Assembly (NCBI GenBank): GCA_016872795.1
Contig: VGYZ01000022.1
Coordinates: 1 to 51,276 of the forward strand
Source of the DNA: Planctomycetota bacterium
GTDB taxonomy: Bacteria > Planctomycetota > UBA1135 > GCA-002686595
DNA: 51,276 nucleotides
Direction of reading: 5' to 3'
The position numbers and the translations under genes are program-made. Shown one piece after another: positions 44,557 through 51,276 of the stretch. Under the pieces are notes generated by a model. That model saw only the letters and a program-made list of their open reading frames with translations. It had not been told where the DNA came from and did no database searches. Position 1 is the stretch's first letter. The number at the start of each line of letters is the position of its first letter.

Positions 44557-45708
44557 ATGATGCGCGCAGGGTCGGTCACCGCGCTGCTCGTCACGGCGCC
44601 GCTGGTGTTGGCGACCGTGCTCGCGGCGCGACTCGCCTTCGAGTCGCTCGCGCCAGAGTGGCTCGCTGTCGTCGGCGCGGCAGTGACGCTGGCGCTGTAC
44701 CTCCATGTGCGAGCGCGGGCCGAGCGCGGGGCTCGCTTCGGTGGCGCCGTCGCGCTCGCGACGCTCGTCGCCTTGCTGGCGATCCCGGAGCTGGGCCTGC
44801 GCAGCGCCGGATTTCGGCGCGTCTCAGGGATCGAGTTCGGCTATCCGTCGCCGACGGACTTGCTCGAGCTCGAGCCGGATCCCGAGCTCTTCTGGACCTT
44901 GCCGCGCGACATCGAGGGCACCAACTCGCTTGGATTCGCCGGACCGGAGCCGCAAGTGCCCAAGCCTGCTGGCACATGGCGCGCGCTCTTTCTCGGTGAC
45001 TCGTGCCTGTGGCAGGGTCATCCCCGAGAGTGGCCGGCGCTCGCCGTGGAAGAACTCGCGCGGCGCGCCGCGCGGCCGCTGGAGTGCGTGAACCTCTCGC
45101 TGGCGGGCTACAGCTCGCTGCAGGGAGCGCGCGTCGCGGAGCGCCACGGGCTCGCGCTCGAGCCGGATCTCGTGGTGGTGAGCTACGGTTGGAACGACCA
45201 TTGGCTCGCGCGCGGCGATGTCGACGCGAACAAGACCATCGACGCGCGCTTCGAGCGGCTGCGTCGGGCCTCGGCGCTCGTGCAGGCGATGGCATGGCTG
45301 GTGAGCGAGCTCGACGAGCGCACTCTGGATGTCCCTCGTGTGTCGCTCGAGGAGTACGACGCGAATCTTTTGCGCATCGTGCGGGCGTTTGGCGAGCGCA
45401 AGGTCCCAGTCCTGCTCGTCACAGCGCCTTCGACGCACGACATGGGCGTGCCCGAGTACTTGCTGAAGCACCGCTTCGGCAGGAGCGCGGAGGAAATCGT
45501 GCGCGAGCACGAACGCTATGTCCAGCGCACGCGCGAGCTCGCGCGGCGTGAAGGCGTGTCACTGCTGGATCTCGCCGCGGAATTCGACGCACGCCCCGAG
45601 CGCGAAGCCTGGTTTCTCGCGGACGGGATTCACTTCACCGAAGAGGGGCGCGCGGTCATCGCGCGGCGCTTCGTGCAGCGCAGCGCCGAGCTGGGGCTCG
45701 CCCCGTGA
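44557..45708 (+). CDS. membrane-anchored SGNH/GDSL hydrolase
   Basis: 383 residues. Three N-terminal membrane segments (about 8-28, 34-50, 63-80) precede an SGNH hydrolase domain. All four blocks are present: LFLGDSCLWQ with S149, GYSSLQG, SYGWNDHW with N213, and LADGIHFTEEG with D356 and H359. It probably removes or adds acyl groups on an envelope glycan or lipid. It starts 13 bp after the S51 peptidase, and its stop overlaps the GTG of the next gene (GTGA). Confidence 0.85.
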   Translation: MMRAGSVTALLVTAPLVLATVLAARLAFESLAPEWLAVVGAAVTLALYLHVRARAERGARFGGAVALATLVALLAIPELGLRSAGFRRVSGIEFGYPSPTDLLELEPDPELFWTLPRDIEGTNSLGFAGPEPQVPKPAGTWRALFLGDSCLWQGHPREWPALAVEELARRAARPLECVNLSLAGYSSLQGARVAERHGLALEPDLVVVSYGWNDHWLARGDVDANKTIDARFERLRRASALVQAMAWLVSELDERTLDVPRVSLEEYDANLLRIVRAFGERKVPVLLVTAPSTHDMGVPEYLLKHRFGRSAEEIVREHERYVQRTRELARREGVSLLDLAAEFDARPEREAWFLADGIHFTEEGRAVIARRFVQRSAELGLAP

Positions 45709-47204
45709 GCCGCGTGCAGCGCATCACCGTGCTCGTGGTGGCGCTCGCCGCGGCCCTCCACGCATGGTCGTTCGAGGGCTACGGACCCTGCGACGATGAC
45801 TACATCGCCTACGACTACGCGCGCAGTCTGGTCGAGCGCGGCGAGTTGGCGTTCAACCCGGGCGAGCGCGTGGAGGGCTTCTCGGCGCCGGGCTGGATGC
45901 TCGCCGTGGCCGCGGTGATCGCGCTGGGCGGAGACCCTGCGCGAGCGAGCGTCGTGCTCTCGACCGTCGCGTTCGCGCTCCTCGCGGCGGCGATCGCGGT
46001 GCTGTGGTTCCGTCGACATCCTCGGGATCGCGTCGGCGCGCCCGCGTGGTTGGTCGCGGCCAGTCCCGCGCTCGCATGGCACGCGGTGCTCGGCCTCGGA
46101 ACGGTTCCACTCGCCGCCCTGTTGGCCTGCGCCTTCGAGCGCTGGGACAGCGCCCTGCGCAACGATCGTACGCCCTTGGCCGCCGCCGCGCTCTTGGGAG
46201 TCGCGGCCTTCGTGCGCAACGAAGCGCTGCTCGTCGCGTTGCCGCTCCTAGTCTCCTCGCTGCGCACGCGTCGGTGGCGTGTCACCGCGCTCGCGCTCGG
46301 GCCGCTGGCGGCGTGGCAGCTGTTTCGGCTCGCCTACTTCGGGCGGCTCGTCCCGATCACATACAGCGTGAAGAAGCTCGACTTCCTCGTCGATCTGCGC
46401 CTTGGTCTCGAGTACCTCGCCGAGTCGAGCGCCGCGACGGGGCTCGTGCTCGCGCTGGCGCTCGGACTCGTCGCGCTGGCGCGACCCGGGCGCGCACTGG
46501 ATCCTGTGCTGCGCGGCGCAGCCACTTCGGCGAGCGTCTTCACGCTCTATGTGATCTACATCGGCGGCGACTTCCTGCCGCTCGCGCGCTTCTTCGCGCC
46601 GATTCTTCCGCTGGCACTGCTCGCTGGATGCCACGGCTTCGTCGTGCTGTTCAGTCCGAGCCGCGGACTCGCCGCACTTGCGTTGCTCGGCGCGCTCGCG
46701 TTCGAGTCGCTGCAGCAGTCGCAGCGCCCGTTCCTGCTCGCCACGCATCTGGGCAGCGAGCCGCGCTGGCTCGCGCTCGGCAGCTCGATCGCGAAGGCCG
46801 TGCCGCCGGACACGCGGGTCGCGCTCGCGCCAATCGGTTGCTTTCGGTGGAGTTCGCGCCTGTACATCATCGACATGCTCGGCCTCACCAACGCGCACAT
46901 CGCGACGGTCGAGCCCGATCCGAACATCACCATCAAGGGGCATGCGCGCTACGACGCGGACTGGGTGCTCGCGCAGCAGCCGGACATGATCATCCTCGGC
47001 ACCGGCTGGTTGGGAGTCGATGAGCGCACGGGCGAGCGCGAGCTGCGGCTCTCCTCGTGGGAGGGCACGCTCTACCGCCACGCCCGGCTCGATCCGGAGA
47101 GCGGCGACTACACGCGGCTGCGCATCGACATCGAAGGCAGCCATCCGTTGCTGTTCTTCTGGCGGCGCGACAAGGCGTGGCCGGCGGGCGCGAGCGAGCT
47201 GTGA
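45705..47204 (+). CDS. multi-pass GT-C-type glycosyltransferase
   Basis: 499 residues with about ten membrane segments. The first extracytoplasmic loop has the GT-C acidic motif in GPCDDDYIAYDYARSLVERG, followed by LAFNPGERVEGFSAPGW. That combination is typical of polyprenyl-phosphate-sugar-dependent transferases such as AftB-like and related mannosyl/arabinofuranosyl enzymes. A soluble C-terminal domain of about 130 residues follows (IIDMLGLTNAHIATVEPDP). It likely adds a sugar to an envelope glycoconjugate on the outer face of the inner membrane. It is translationally coupled to the SGNH hydrolase, which may modify the same polymer. Donor and acceptor are unknown. Confidence 0.8.
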   Translation: MSRVQRITVLVVALAAALHAWSFEGYGPCDDDYIAYDYARSLVERGELAFNPGERVEGFSAPGWMLAVAAVIALGGDPARASVVLSTVAFALLAAAIAVLWFRRHPRDRVGAPAWLVAASPALAWHAVLGLGTVPLAALLACAFERWDSALRNDRTPLAAAALLGVAAFVRNEALLVALPLLVSSLRTRRWRVTALALGPLAAWQLFRLAYFGRLVPITYSVKKLDFLVDLRLGLEYLAESSAATGLVLALALGLVALARPGRALDPVLRGAATSASVFTLYVIYIGGDFLPLARFFAPILPLALLAGCHGFVVLFSPSRGLAALALLGALAFESLQQSQRPFLLATHLGSEPRWLALGSSIAKAVPPDTRVALAPIGCFRWSSRLYIIDMLGLTNAHIATVEPDPNITIKGHARYDADWVLAQQPDMIILGTGWLGVDERTGERELRLSSWEGTLYRHARLDPESGDYTRLRIDIEGSHPLLFFWRRDKAWPAGASEL

Positions 47205-47304
47205 GCGCTGCGCCCTCGGTGGGGCGCCGCTGCGCACTTGGGCGGATGGCCGCTGGGTGTAGGTGCGACTGGTCTGTGAATGCGGGGAGCGAAGGCGGGT
47301 CACG

Positions 47305-47331
47305 CCTCAGGGCGCGATGAGCGCCCCGAGG
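47305..47331 (+). terminator. hairpin about 100 bp after the GT-C gene
   Basis: CCTCAGGGCGC (47305-47315) pairs with GCGCCCCGAGG (47321-47331) at 10 of 11 positions around a 5-base loop GATGA. It lacks a T-run. It is a probable 3-prime end of the envelope cluster transcript. Confidence 0.5.
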
Positions 47332-47358
47332 ACCGTGCCCGACCCGCGCTCCCGACCC

Positions 47359-47498
47359 AACGAGCGGAAGAACAAGGGACTGCGACCGCGCCCCGAGCGA
47401 AATCCAATCCCGCACGCGCGGCACAGGCCTTCCCGAGGGTAGGGGGAGGACCGCGACATGCACGATTGCGGCTCGCGGACCCTTGTTCTTCCGTCGTT
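47359..47498. repeat. 140-bp near-palindrome with about 31-bp arms
   Basis: The left arm 47359-47389 and right arm 47468-47498 are inverted repeats. The core CGGAAGAACAAGGG (47365-47378) matches CCCTTGTTCTTCCG (47480-47493) exactly. With one bulge the match extends outward to AACGA, and with one mismatch, one wobble and one bulge it extends inward through GCGACCGC. The 78-base loop contains another short hairpin (CCTTCCC near 47434 with GGGGAGG near 47451). It lies in a 312-bp gap and ends 18 bp before the phosphatase GTG. It could be a structured RNA, a regulatory hairpin or a miniature mobile element. No other copy was seen in this window. Confidence 0.7.
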
Positions 47499-47516
47499 TC
47501 GCGGTACATCGGGAGC

Positions 47517-48047
47517 GTGCGAACCACACATGTCTCCGCCATCGTCCTGCTGCTCATCGGTGCCTGCACCACGCCTCGCACTCAGCCTTTGGAGCCCGCG
47601 CCGGTGGGTTCTCTCGCGAGCCTGCAAGCATGCGGCGAGCTGTACATGGGCGGCCAGCCGACGGAGGCAGACCTCGAGGCGCTCGCGGCTCGCGGCGTGC
47701 GGCGGGTGATCAACCTGCGCAAGGACGGCGAGTTCAAGGACTACGACGAGCGCTCGCGGGCAAGAGCTCTCGGCCTCGAGTATGTGACGCTGCAGTTTTC
47801 GACGCCTGAGGAACTCACCGACGCGGTACTCGCACGCTCGCGCGAGTTGCTGAAGCAGTCGAGCGAGCGCGGCACATTGCTGCACTGCGGGTCGGGTAAC
47901 CGCGTGGGCGCGCTGTGGCTGGCGCACCGCACGCTCGACATGGGCCTCGCCTGGGAGGACGCACTGCGCGAGGCGCAGGCGGTCGGGCTCAAGAATCAGG
48001 CCTACACCGAGCGCATTCGAGCCTACGTCGAGTCCGCGCGGCGCTGA
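47517..48047 (+). CDS. DUF442/dual-specificity phosphatase-like lipoprotein
   Basis: 176 residues. The N-terminus has a lipobox (IVLLLIGAC, C17). The phosphatase domain shows MGGQPTEADLEALAARGVRRVINLRKDGE, the entry motif of DUF442 (beta-lactamase-hydrolase-like) phosphatases, and the P-loop HCGSGNRVG, a CX5R with C124 and R129. It should therefore be a catalytically competent phosphatase outside the cytoplasm, where its substrate is unknown. The GTG at 47517 is the only in-frame start near the signal peptide, with GGGAG very close upstream. Confidence 0.8.
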   Translation: MRTTHVSAIVLLLIGACTTPRTQPLEPAPVGSLASLQACGELYMGGQPTEADLEALAARGVRRVINLRKDGEFKDYDERSRARALGLEYVTLQFSTPEELTDAVLARSRELLKQSSERGTLLHCGSGNRVGALWLAHRTLDMGLAWEDALREAQAVGLKNQAYTERIRAYVESARR

Positions 48048-48077
48048 GCTTCGAAGTCGCGGGCTCGCACGGCGCGA

Positions 48078-49619
48078 TCACGCGCACGCGTCGCCGCGCA
48101 GCTCGAACTCCGTGCCGCCCGCCTCGGGCGCTCGCAACTCGAGTTCGAAGCCGTGTCGTCGCGCGACGTCGAGCGCGATCGAGAGCCCGAGGCCGAGGCC
48201 GTCGGGATGGCGCGTGCGCGCGCTGTCGGCACGGAAGGCGCGTTCGAACACGCGGGCGCGAAGCTCGGCTGGAACGCCAGGTCCGTCGTCCAGCACACGC
48301 AGCGAGAAGCGCGTCCCAGCGCGCGCGAGCACCACCGCGACATGGCCGCCGGGCTCGACATAGCGCACGGCGTTGTGGATCAGGTTGGAGACGGCCTGCT
48401 CGAGCAGCGTGACATCGCTCTGGGCCGCGAGCGGCTCGGGTGGCACGGCATACTCGAGCACGATGCCGCGTGCCTTCGCAATCGGCGCGTGGCGCGCGAC
48501 CGTGCGTTCCACCAGCGCCGCCAGATCGACGCGCGTGCACGCGAGCGTCGTGCCTTCCTGCTCCAAGCGCGCCACGGCCGAGAGGTTTTGGATCAGCGAG
48601 CCCATGTAATGCGCTTCCTGAAGCGCCTCGAGGACCGTGGCTCGCTCGACCTCGCCTCCGGCTTCCACGCGTCGGCGAATCGCCGTGAGGTGGCCTTGCA
48701 GCACCGTGAGCGGGACCATCACATCGTGGGTCGTGTTCTCGACGAAGGAGCGCAGCGCCTGCTCGCGGCTCTCGATGGCCTCGAGGTTGCTGCGCACTTC
48801 GGTCGCGGCGGCGTTGAAGGCGCGCGCCAGCTCGGCCACCTCGTCGCTGCCGCTGACGTCCGCCCGACGGGAGTAGCGTGCAGCCGCCGAGGCTCGCACT
48901 TCGCGCGTGAGGCGGCGGATGCGCTCGACCACGGGACCGGCCGTGACCATCATGGCGAGGAACAGCACCGCGAGCAGCGCGGAGGGGCCGAGCAGCATGC
49001 TGAGCAGCGCACCCGGCGGCTCCACTTGCGAGCGGCGGACGAGCACGTAGGCGCAGGGTCCATCGCGCCACGGCATCGGAACGCCGACCGCGATGCCGTC
49101 CTGCGACGGCACGAACCATTTCGCGCTCGCGTGGGCGGAACCCGCCACGAGCGCCTCGCGGATCTCGGTCGGAAACGTCGGTGCCATCGGGTTGTGCGAC
49201 ACGAAGTCTTGGCCGTAGGCCCACAGCTCCGTGCGCACTTCGACCGCCAGCGCGGCATCGGAGGGGAACCCGCGCGCCTCGAGCGCTGGGCTGTCGGGTG
49301 AGGGACGCGCCGGATTGGCTCCGCGCGGCATGTTCGGCCCCGGCGGCATGTTCGGCCCCGGCGGCATGTTCGGCCCCGGCGGCAGGCCGCGCGGCGGCAG
49401 CCCGCGCTCGTTCGGCCGCATCCAAGGTCGCGGCGGAAACGCCGCGGGATTCGCTTCGCACGCTTCTCTCCCGCCGCCTTGCATGCGATCGAGCGCGTAG
49501 TCGGCGAGGCCCTGCTCCGTCGCCGCCCACTGGATGCGCTCGCGCAGGAGCGCCACGCCCGCGATCACGGGGACGGCGGTCGCGAACACCACCAGCGCGA
49601 GGCGGGCGCGGAGCTTCAC
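48078..49619 (-). CDS. sensor histidine kinase with proline-rich repeat in its sensor domain
   Basis: 513 residues. Membrane helix 1 is about 7-24 and helix 2 about 203-226, enclosing a periplasmic domain of about 175 residues. That domain has a Pro/Met/Asn-rich stretch with three PPGPNM-like repeats at about 80-98. HAMP follows at 227-280, and HisKA has H298 in VENTTHDVMVPL (T-H-D-V rather than the common S-H-E-L). The ATPase domain has the N box LIHNAVRYVEPGG, G1 DDGPGVP and G2 GLGLGLSIA. The GTG start overlaps the response regulator stop (GTGA). The signal may be a metal or envelope stress; this is inference. Confidence 0.9.
   Translation of the reverse strand: MKLRARLALVVFATAVPVIAGVALLRERIQWAATEQGLADYALDRMQGGGREACEANPAAFPPRPWMRPNERGLPPRGLPPGPNMPPGPNMPPGPNMPRGANPARPSPDSPALEARGFPSDAALAVEVRTELWAYGQDFVSHNPMAPTFPTEIREALVAGSAHASAKWFVPSQDGIAVGVPMPWRDGPCAYVLVRRSQVEPPGALLSMLLGPSALLAVLFLAMMVTAGPVVERIRRLTREVRASAAARYSRRADVSGSDEVAELARAFNAAATEVRSNLEAIESREQALRSFVENTTHDVMVPLTVLQGHLTAIRRRVEAGGEVERATVLEALQEAHYMGSLIQNLSAVARLEQEGTTLACTRVDLAALVERTVARHAPIAKARGIVLEYAVPPEPLAAQSDVTLLEQAVSNLIHNAVRYVEPGGHVAVVLARAGTRFSLRVLDDGPGVPAELRARVFERAFRADSARTRHPDGLGLGLSIALDVARRHGFELELRAPEAGGTEFELRGDACA
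49327..49380. repeat. three tandem 18-bp repeats inside the histidine kinase gene
   Basis: The 18-bp unit GGCATGTTCGGCCCCGGC occurs three times without mismatch. On the coding strand it encodes the PGPNMP hexapeptide. Identical third positions show recent slippage or gene conversion, so repeat number may vary between strains and change the length of the sensor domain. Confidence 0.9.
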
Positions 49620-50290
49620 GAGGGCTCCTTCACATCGAGTCGATAGCCGACGCCCCACACCGTGGCGACGAGGCTGCCGTGCGCACCGAGCTTCTTGCGC
49701 AGGCGCGATGTGTGCACATCGAGCGTGCGTTCCGTTCCGTCGCGATCGGGATCGAGCACATTCTCTGCGAGCCAAGCGCGCGACAGTGCCTGTCTCGGAC
49801 GGCGCGCGAGCGCGAGCAGCAGCTCGAACTCGACGCGCGTGAGGTCGACCGCTGCGCCTTCGACACGCACGCTGCGCGCCTCGGGGTCGATCGCGAGCGC
49901 GCCGAACTCGAGCACGCCCGAGCGCGTGAGGCCGGGTCTGCGCAGCCGCGCGTTGACGCGCGCGACCAGTTCCTCGGGCCAGAACGGCTTCGTCACATAG
50001 TCGTCGGCTCCGAGCTCGAGCGCGCGCACCTTCGTCGCGGTGTCGTTCTTCGCCGAGAGCACGACCACCGGCAGGTCGGAGCGCTGCCGCATGTGCTTGA
50101 GCACATCGAGACCGTAGGCACCGGGCAACATCAGATCGAGGATCACGAGCTCGAAGTCGCGCGGCTGTGTGTCGAGCGCGAGGTCGCCGTGCGCGATCCA
50201 GACCGGGTCGAAGCCCGCTTCGCGCAGGTGGCTCGCGATCTGCTCGCCGAGCCGCGCATCGTCCTCGACGACGAGGATTCGGTGAGTCAC
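49616..50290 (-). CDS. OmpR/PhoB-family response regulator
   Basis: 224 residues. The receiver domain has E9/D10/D11 (VVEDDARL), phospho-acceptor D52 in VILDLMLPG, S79 in VVLSAKND and K101 in VTKPFWP. The winged-helix output domain has LTRVEFELLLALARRPRQALSR and the recognition part ERTLDVHTSRLRKKLG. It is the first gene of the two-component operon. The 193-bp gap to the divergent repeat-protein gene is the natural place for its own binding sites. Confidence 0.93.
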   Translation of the reverse strand: MTHRILVVEDDARLGEQIASHLREAGFDPVWIAHGDLALDTQPRDFELVILDLMLPGAYGLDVLKHMRQRSDLPVVVLSAKNDTATKVRALELGADDYVTKPFWPEELVARVNARLRRPGLTRSGVLEFGALAIDPEARSVRVEGAAVDLTRVEFELLLALARRPRQALSRAWLAENVLDPDRDGTERTLDVHTSRLRKKLGAHGSLVATVWGVGYRLDVKEPS

Positions 50291-50483
50291 GTGGCGGCTC
50301 CCATGCTGGTAGCGAGAATCGTCCGCGAATCTTGCGCTTTCCTGAAGCTCCCGCGAGCGGAAATCCTGAGCGCCGCTCGTCGCGCGCGGAAAATTCGAAG
50401 TTCCACGCGCGCTTCAGAATTGCGCAAGACCTCGGGGCGATGTTGGGGTTGGAGCAGCTGCGGCAAGCGAGCCGCCCAACACC

Positions 50484-51276
50484 ATGAAGACACCCATCAC
50501 ACTCGTGTTCATCGCTGTGACCGCCGCGTTCTCCTGCGCCGCGCAGGGTCCGCGCGGCCGTGACGATCGCCACCCTGACCGGGACGGACGCGAGCAGCAC
50601 TGCCAGAACTGTCGTTGCAACGAGACCCAGTCGCCGCCTGCACGAGAGCAGCGCGGTCCCGAGGGGGTTGGGCCGCGCCAGCACGTGCCGCAGGGCCGGC
50701 CGAGCATGCGGCCGCCGTTTTCGCCGTTCGGCGGCTCGCAGCGGCCGCTGCTCCAGCGCGGCCCGCGCACGGAAGTGCCGCAGGGACGCCCGACGCCCGG
50801 TGATCGCGAACGGGGTCTTGAGCCCGTGGGCCCGCGCATGGACGCCCCGATGGGACGTCCGCCGCTCGCTCGGCCGCAGCCGCAGCGACATCCCGATTTC
50901 CAGCCGCGCGCGGCGCGCCCGCAGGTCGAGTCCGAACCGCGCGAGCGTGCCCACGGCGACGAGCGTCCCGAGGGCGCGCCGGGCCGTGCACCCGAGGCGC
51001 GGCGCGAGTTCCGCGACTCGCCCGAGGGCGCACCGCGGGTCCCGCCGATCGAAGGCCGCCCCAAAGGCCGCCCCAAAGGCCGCCCCAAAGGCCGCCCCGA
51101 GGGCCGTCCCGAGGGCCGCCCCGAGAACCGTCCCGAGAACCGTCCCGAGAACCGTCCCGAGGGCCGCCCCGAGAACCGCCCCGAGAACCGTCCCGAGGGC
51201 CGCCCCGAGGGCCGCCCCGAGAACCGCCCCGAGGGCCGCCCCGAGAACCGCCCCGAGGGCCGCCCCGAGAACCGCC
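50484..51276 (+). CDS. secreted Arg/Pro-rich tetrapeptide-repeat protein, cut by the window end
   Basis: An open frame of 264 codons from the ATG at 50484 with no stop before the edge. The signal peptide is MKTPITLVFIAVTAAFSC, with a possible but atypical lipobox at AFSC. Next is a short Cys cluster (HCQNCRCN), then about 150 residues rich in Arg, Pro, Gly and Gln (VPQGRPSMRPPFSPFGG, VPQGRPTPGDRERG). From residue 190 it is a run of at least 18 four-residue units of the form [E/K]-[G/N]-R-P. It is intrinsically disordered, strongly basic with Glu interspersed, and presumably exported. It is divergent from the two-component operon, whose sensor also has Pro/Met/Asn-rich repeats. No function was recognised. 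Confidence 0.75.
   Translation, partial: MKTPITLVFIAVTAAFSCAAQGPRGRDDRHPDRDGREQHCQNCRCNETQSPPAREQRGPEGVGPRQHVPQGRPSMRPPFSPFGGSQRPLLQRGPRTEVPQGRPTPGDRERGLEPVGPRMDAPMGRPPLARPQPQRHPDFQPRAARPQVESEPRERAHGDERPEGAPGRAPEARREFRDSPEGAPRVPPIEGRPKGRPKGRPKGRPEGRPEGRPENRPENRPENRPEGRPENRPENRPEGRPEGRPENRPEGRPENRPEGRPENR
51051..51276 (+). repeat. 12-bp coding tandem repeat, at least 18 units
   Basis: Units of the type GAGGGCCGCCCC, GAGAACCGYCCC or AAAGGCCGCCCC follow one another from 51051 to the window edge, always in frame. Order by first residues: EG, KG three times, EG twice, EN three times, EG, EN twice, EG twice, EN, EG, EN, EG, EN. Near-identical units suggest slippage-driven length change. The array continues beyond the window. 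Confidence 0.95.

Noticed and set aside
47359-47498. Palindrome as an integron attC site
   Set aside because: The size fits, but the ends do not contain the GTTRRRY/RYYYAAC core sites and there is no cassette array or integrase.
47307-47927. Minus-strand frame with a CRACG motif through the palindrome
   Set aside because: It is antisense to the phosphatase gene over most of its length and crosses the hairpin arms. The single Cys pair is not enough to support a gene.
49620-50954. Upstream extension of the histidine kinase frame through the response regulator
   Set aside because: The extension is an overlapping-frame shadow of the regulator; the GTG at 49619 overlapping the regulator stop gives a normal membrane helix at residue 7.
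51051-51276. Repeat array as CRISPR
   Set aside because: The units are 12 bp, contiguous without spacers and in frame with a signal-peptide protein.

Overview
The window is 51.3 kb of very GC-rich DNA (about 70 percent G+C by eye) with tightly packed genes, many GTG starts and many 4-base ATGA or GTGA stop/start overlaps. It looks like chromosome from a diderm bacterium, most likely a member of the Planctomycetota. The basis is an FG-GAP repeat protein ending in a Cys-containing domain of the type I remember from secreted planctomycete proteins, a DUF6677-type membrane protein, PEGA and HEAT lipoproteins, and an LPS-type envelope (a LpxL-like acyltransferase and a YejM/PbgA-like protein). The phylum call is inference; no rRNA is present.

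Layout. 1-4.8 kb (+): acyl-CoA metabolism (enoyl-CoA hydratase, zinc-less MDR oxidoreductase, 3-hydroxyacyl-CoA dehydrogenase), two single-pass membrane proteins and a YbjQ protein. 4.8-15.9 kb (-): a long co-directional run, in transcription order divergent GT5 glycogen-synthase-like protein, TPR-like membrane protein, ROK glucokinase, ABC-2 ATPase and permease, then glycolate oxidase glcD, glcE and glcF. 16.2-18.8 kb: M48 lipoprotein protease divergent from a cyclodeaminase-family protein, phosphoglycerate mutase and an SseB-like protein. 18.9-24.4 kb (-): an almost complete ISC iron-sulfur assembly operon, iscR-iscS-iscU-iscA-hscB-hscA-iscX plus an unknown 109-residue protein, with no ferredoxin gene. 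24.6-29.3 kb: zinc ribbon, thioesterase, DUF6677, dprA, DUF309, HEAT protein and a lone nucleotidyltransferase. 29.5-38.5 kb: tandem SurA/parvulin protein and SDR (+), then clpC (-) preceded by a PEGA lipoprotein-murD-Clp_N-only protein-mcsA operon. 38.6-47.2 kb: tRNA-Ser, YejM-like protein, FG-GAP protein, and an envelope cluster (LpxL-like, S51 lipoprotein peptidase, SGNH hydrolase, GT-C transferase). 47.2-51.3 kb: a 140-bp near-palindrome, a lipoprotein phosphatase, a two-component system with a proline-rich repeat in its sensor, and a divergent secreted Arg/Pro tetrapeptide-repeat protein that runs off the end.

Themes: central carbon and storage polymer metabolism, Fe-S biogenesis, Clp protein quality control tied to cell-wall synthesis, and envelope building and sensing. 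At base level the clearest oddity is that ACGT is strongly depleted and apparently replaced by ACAT or ATGT through the core genes. That is the pattern expected from 5-methylcytosine deamination at ACGT or from selection against that site.
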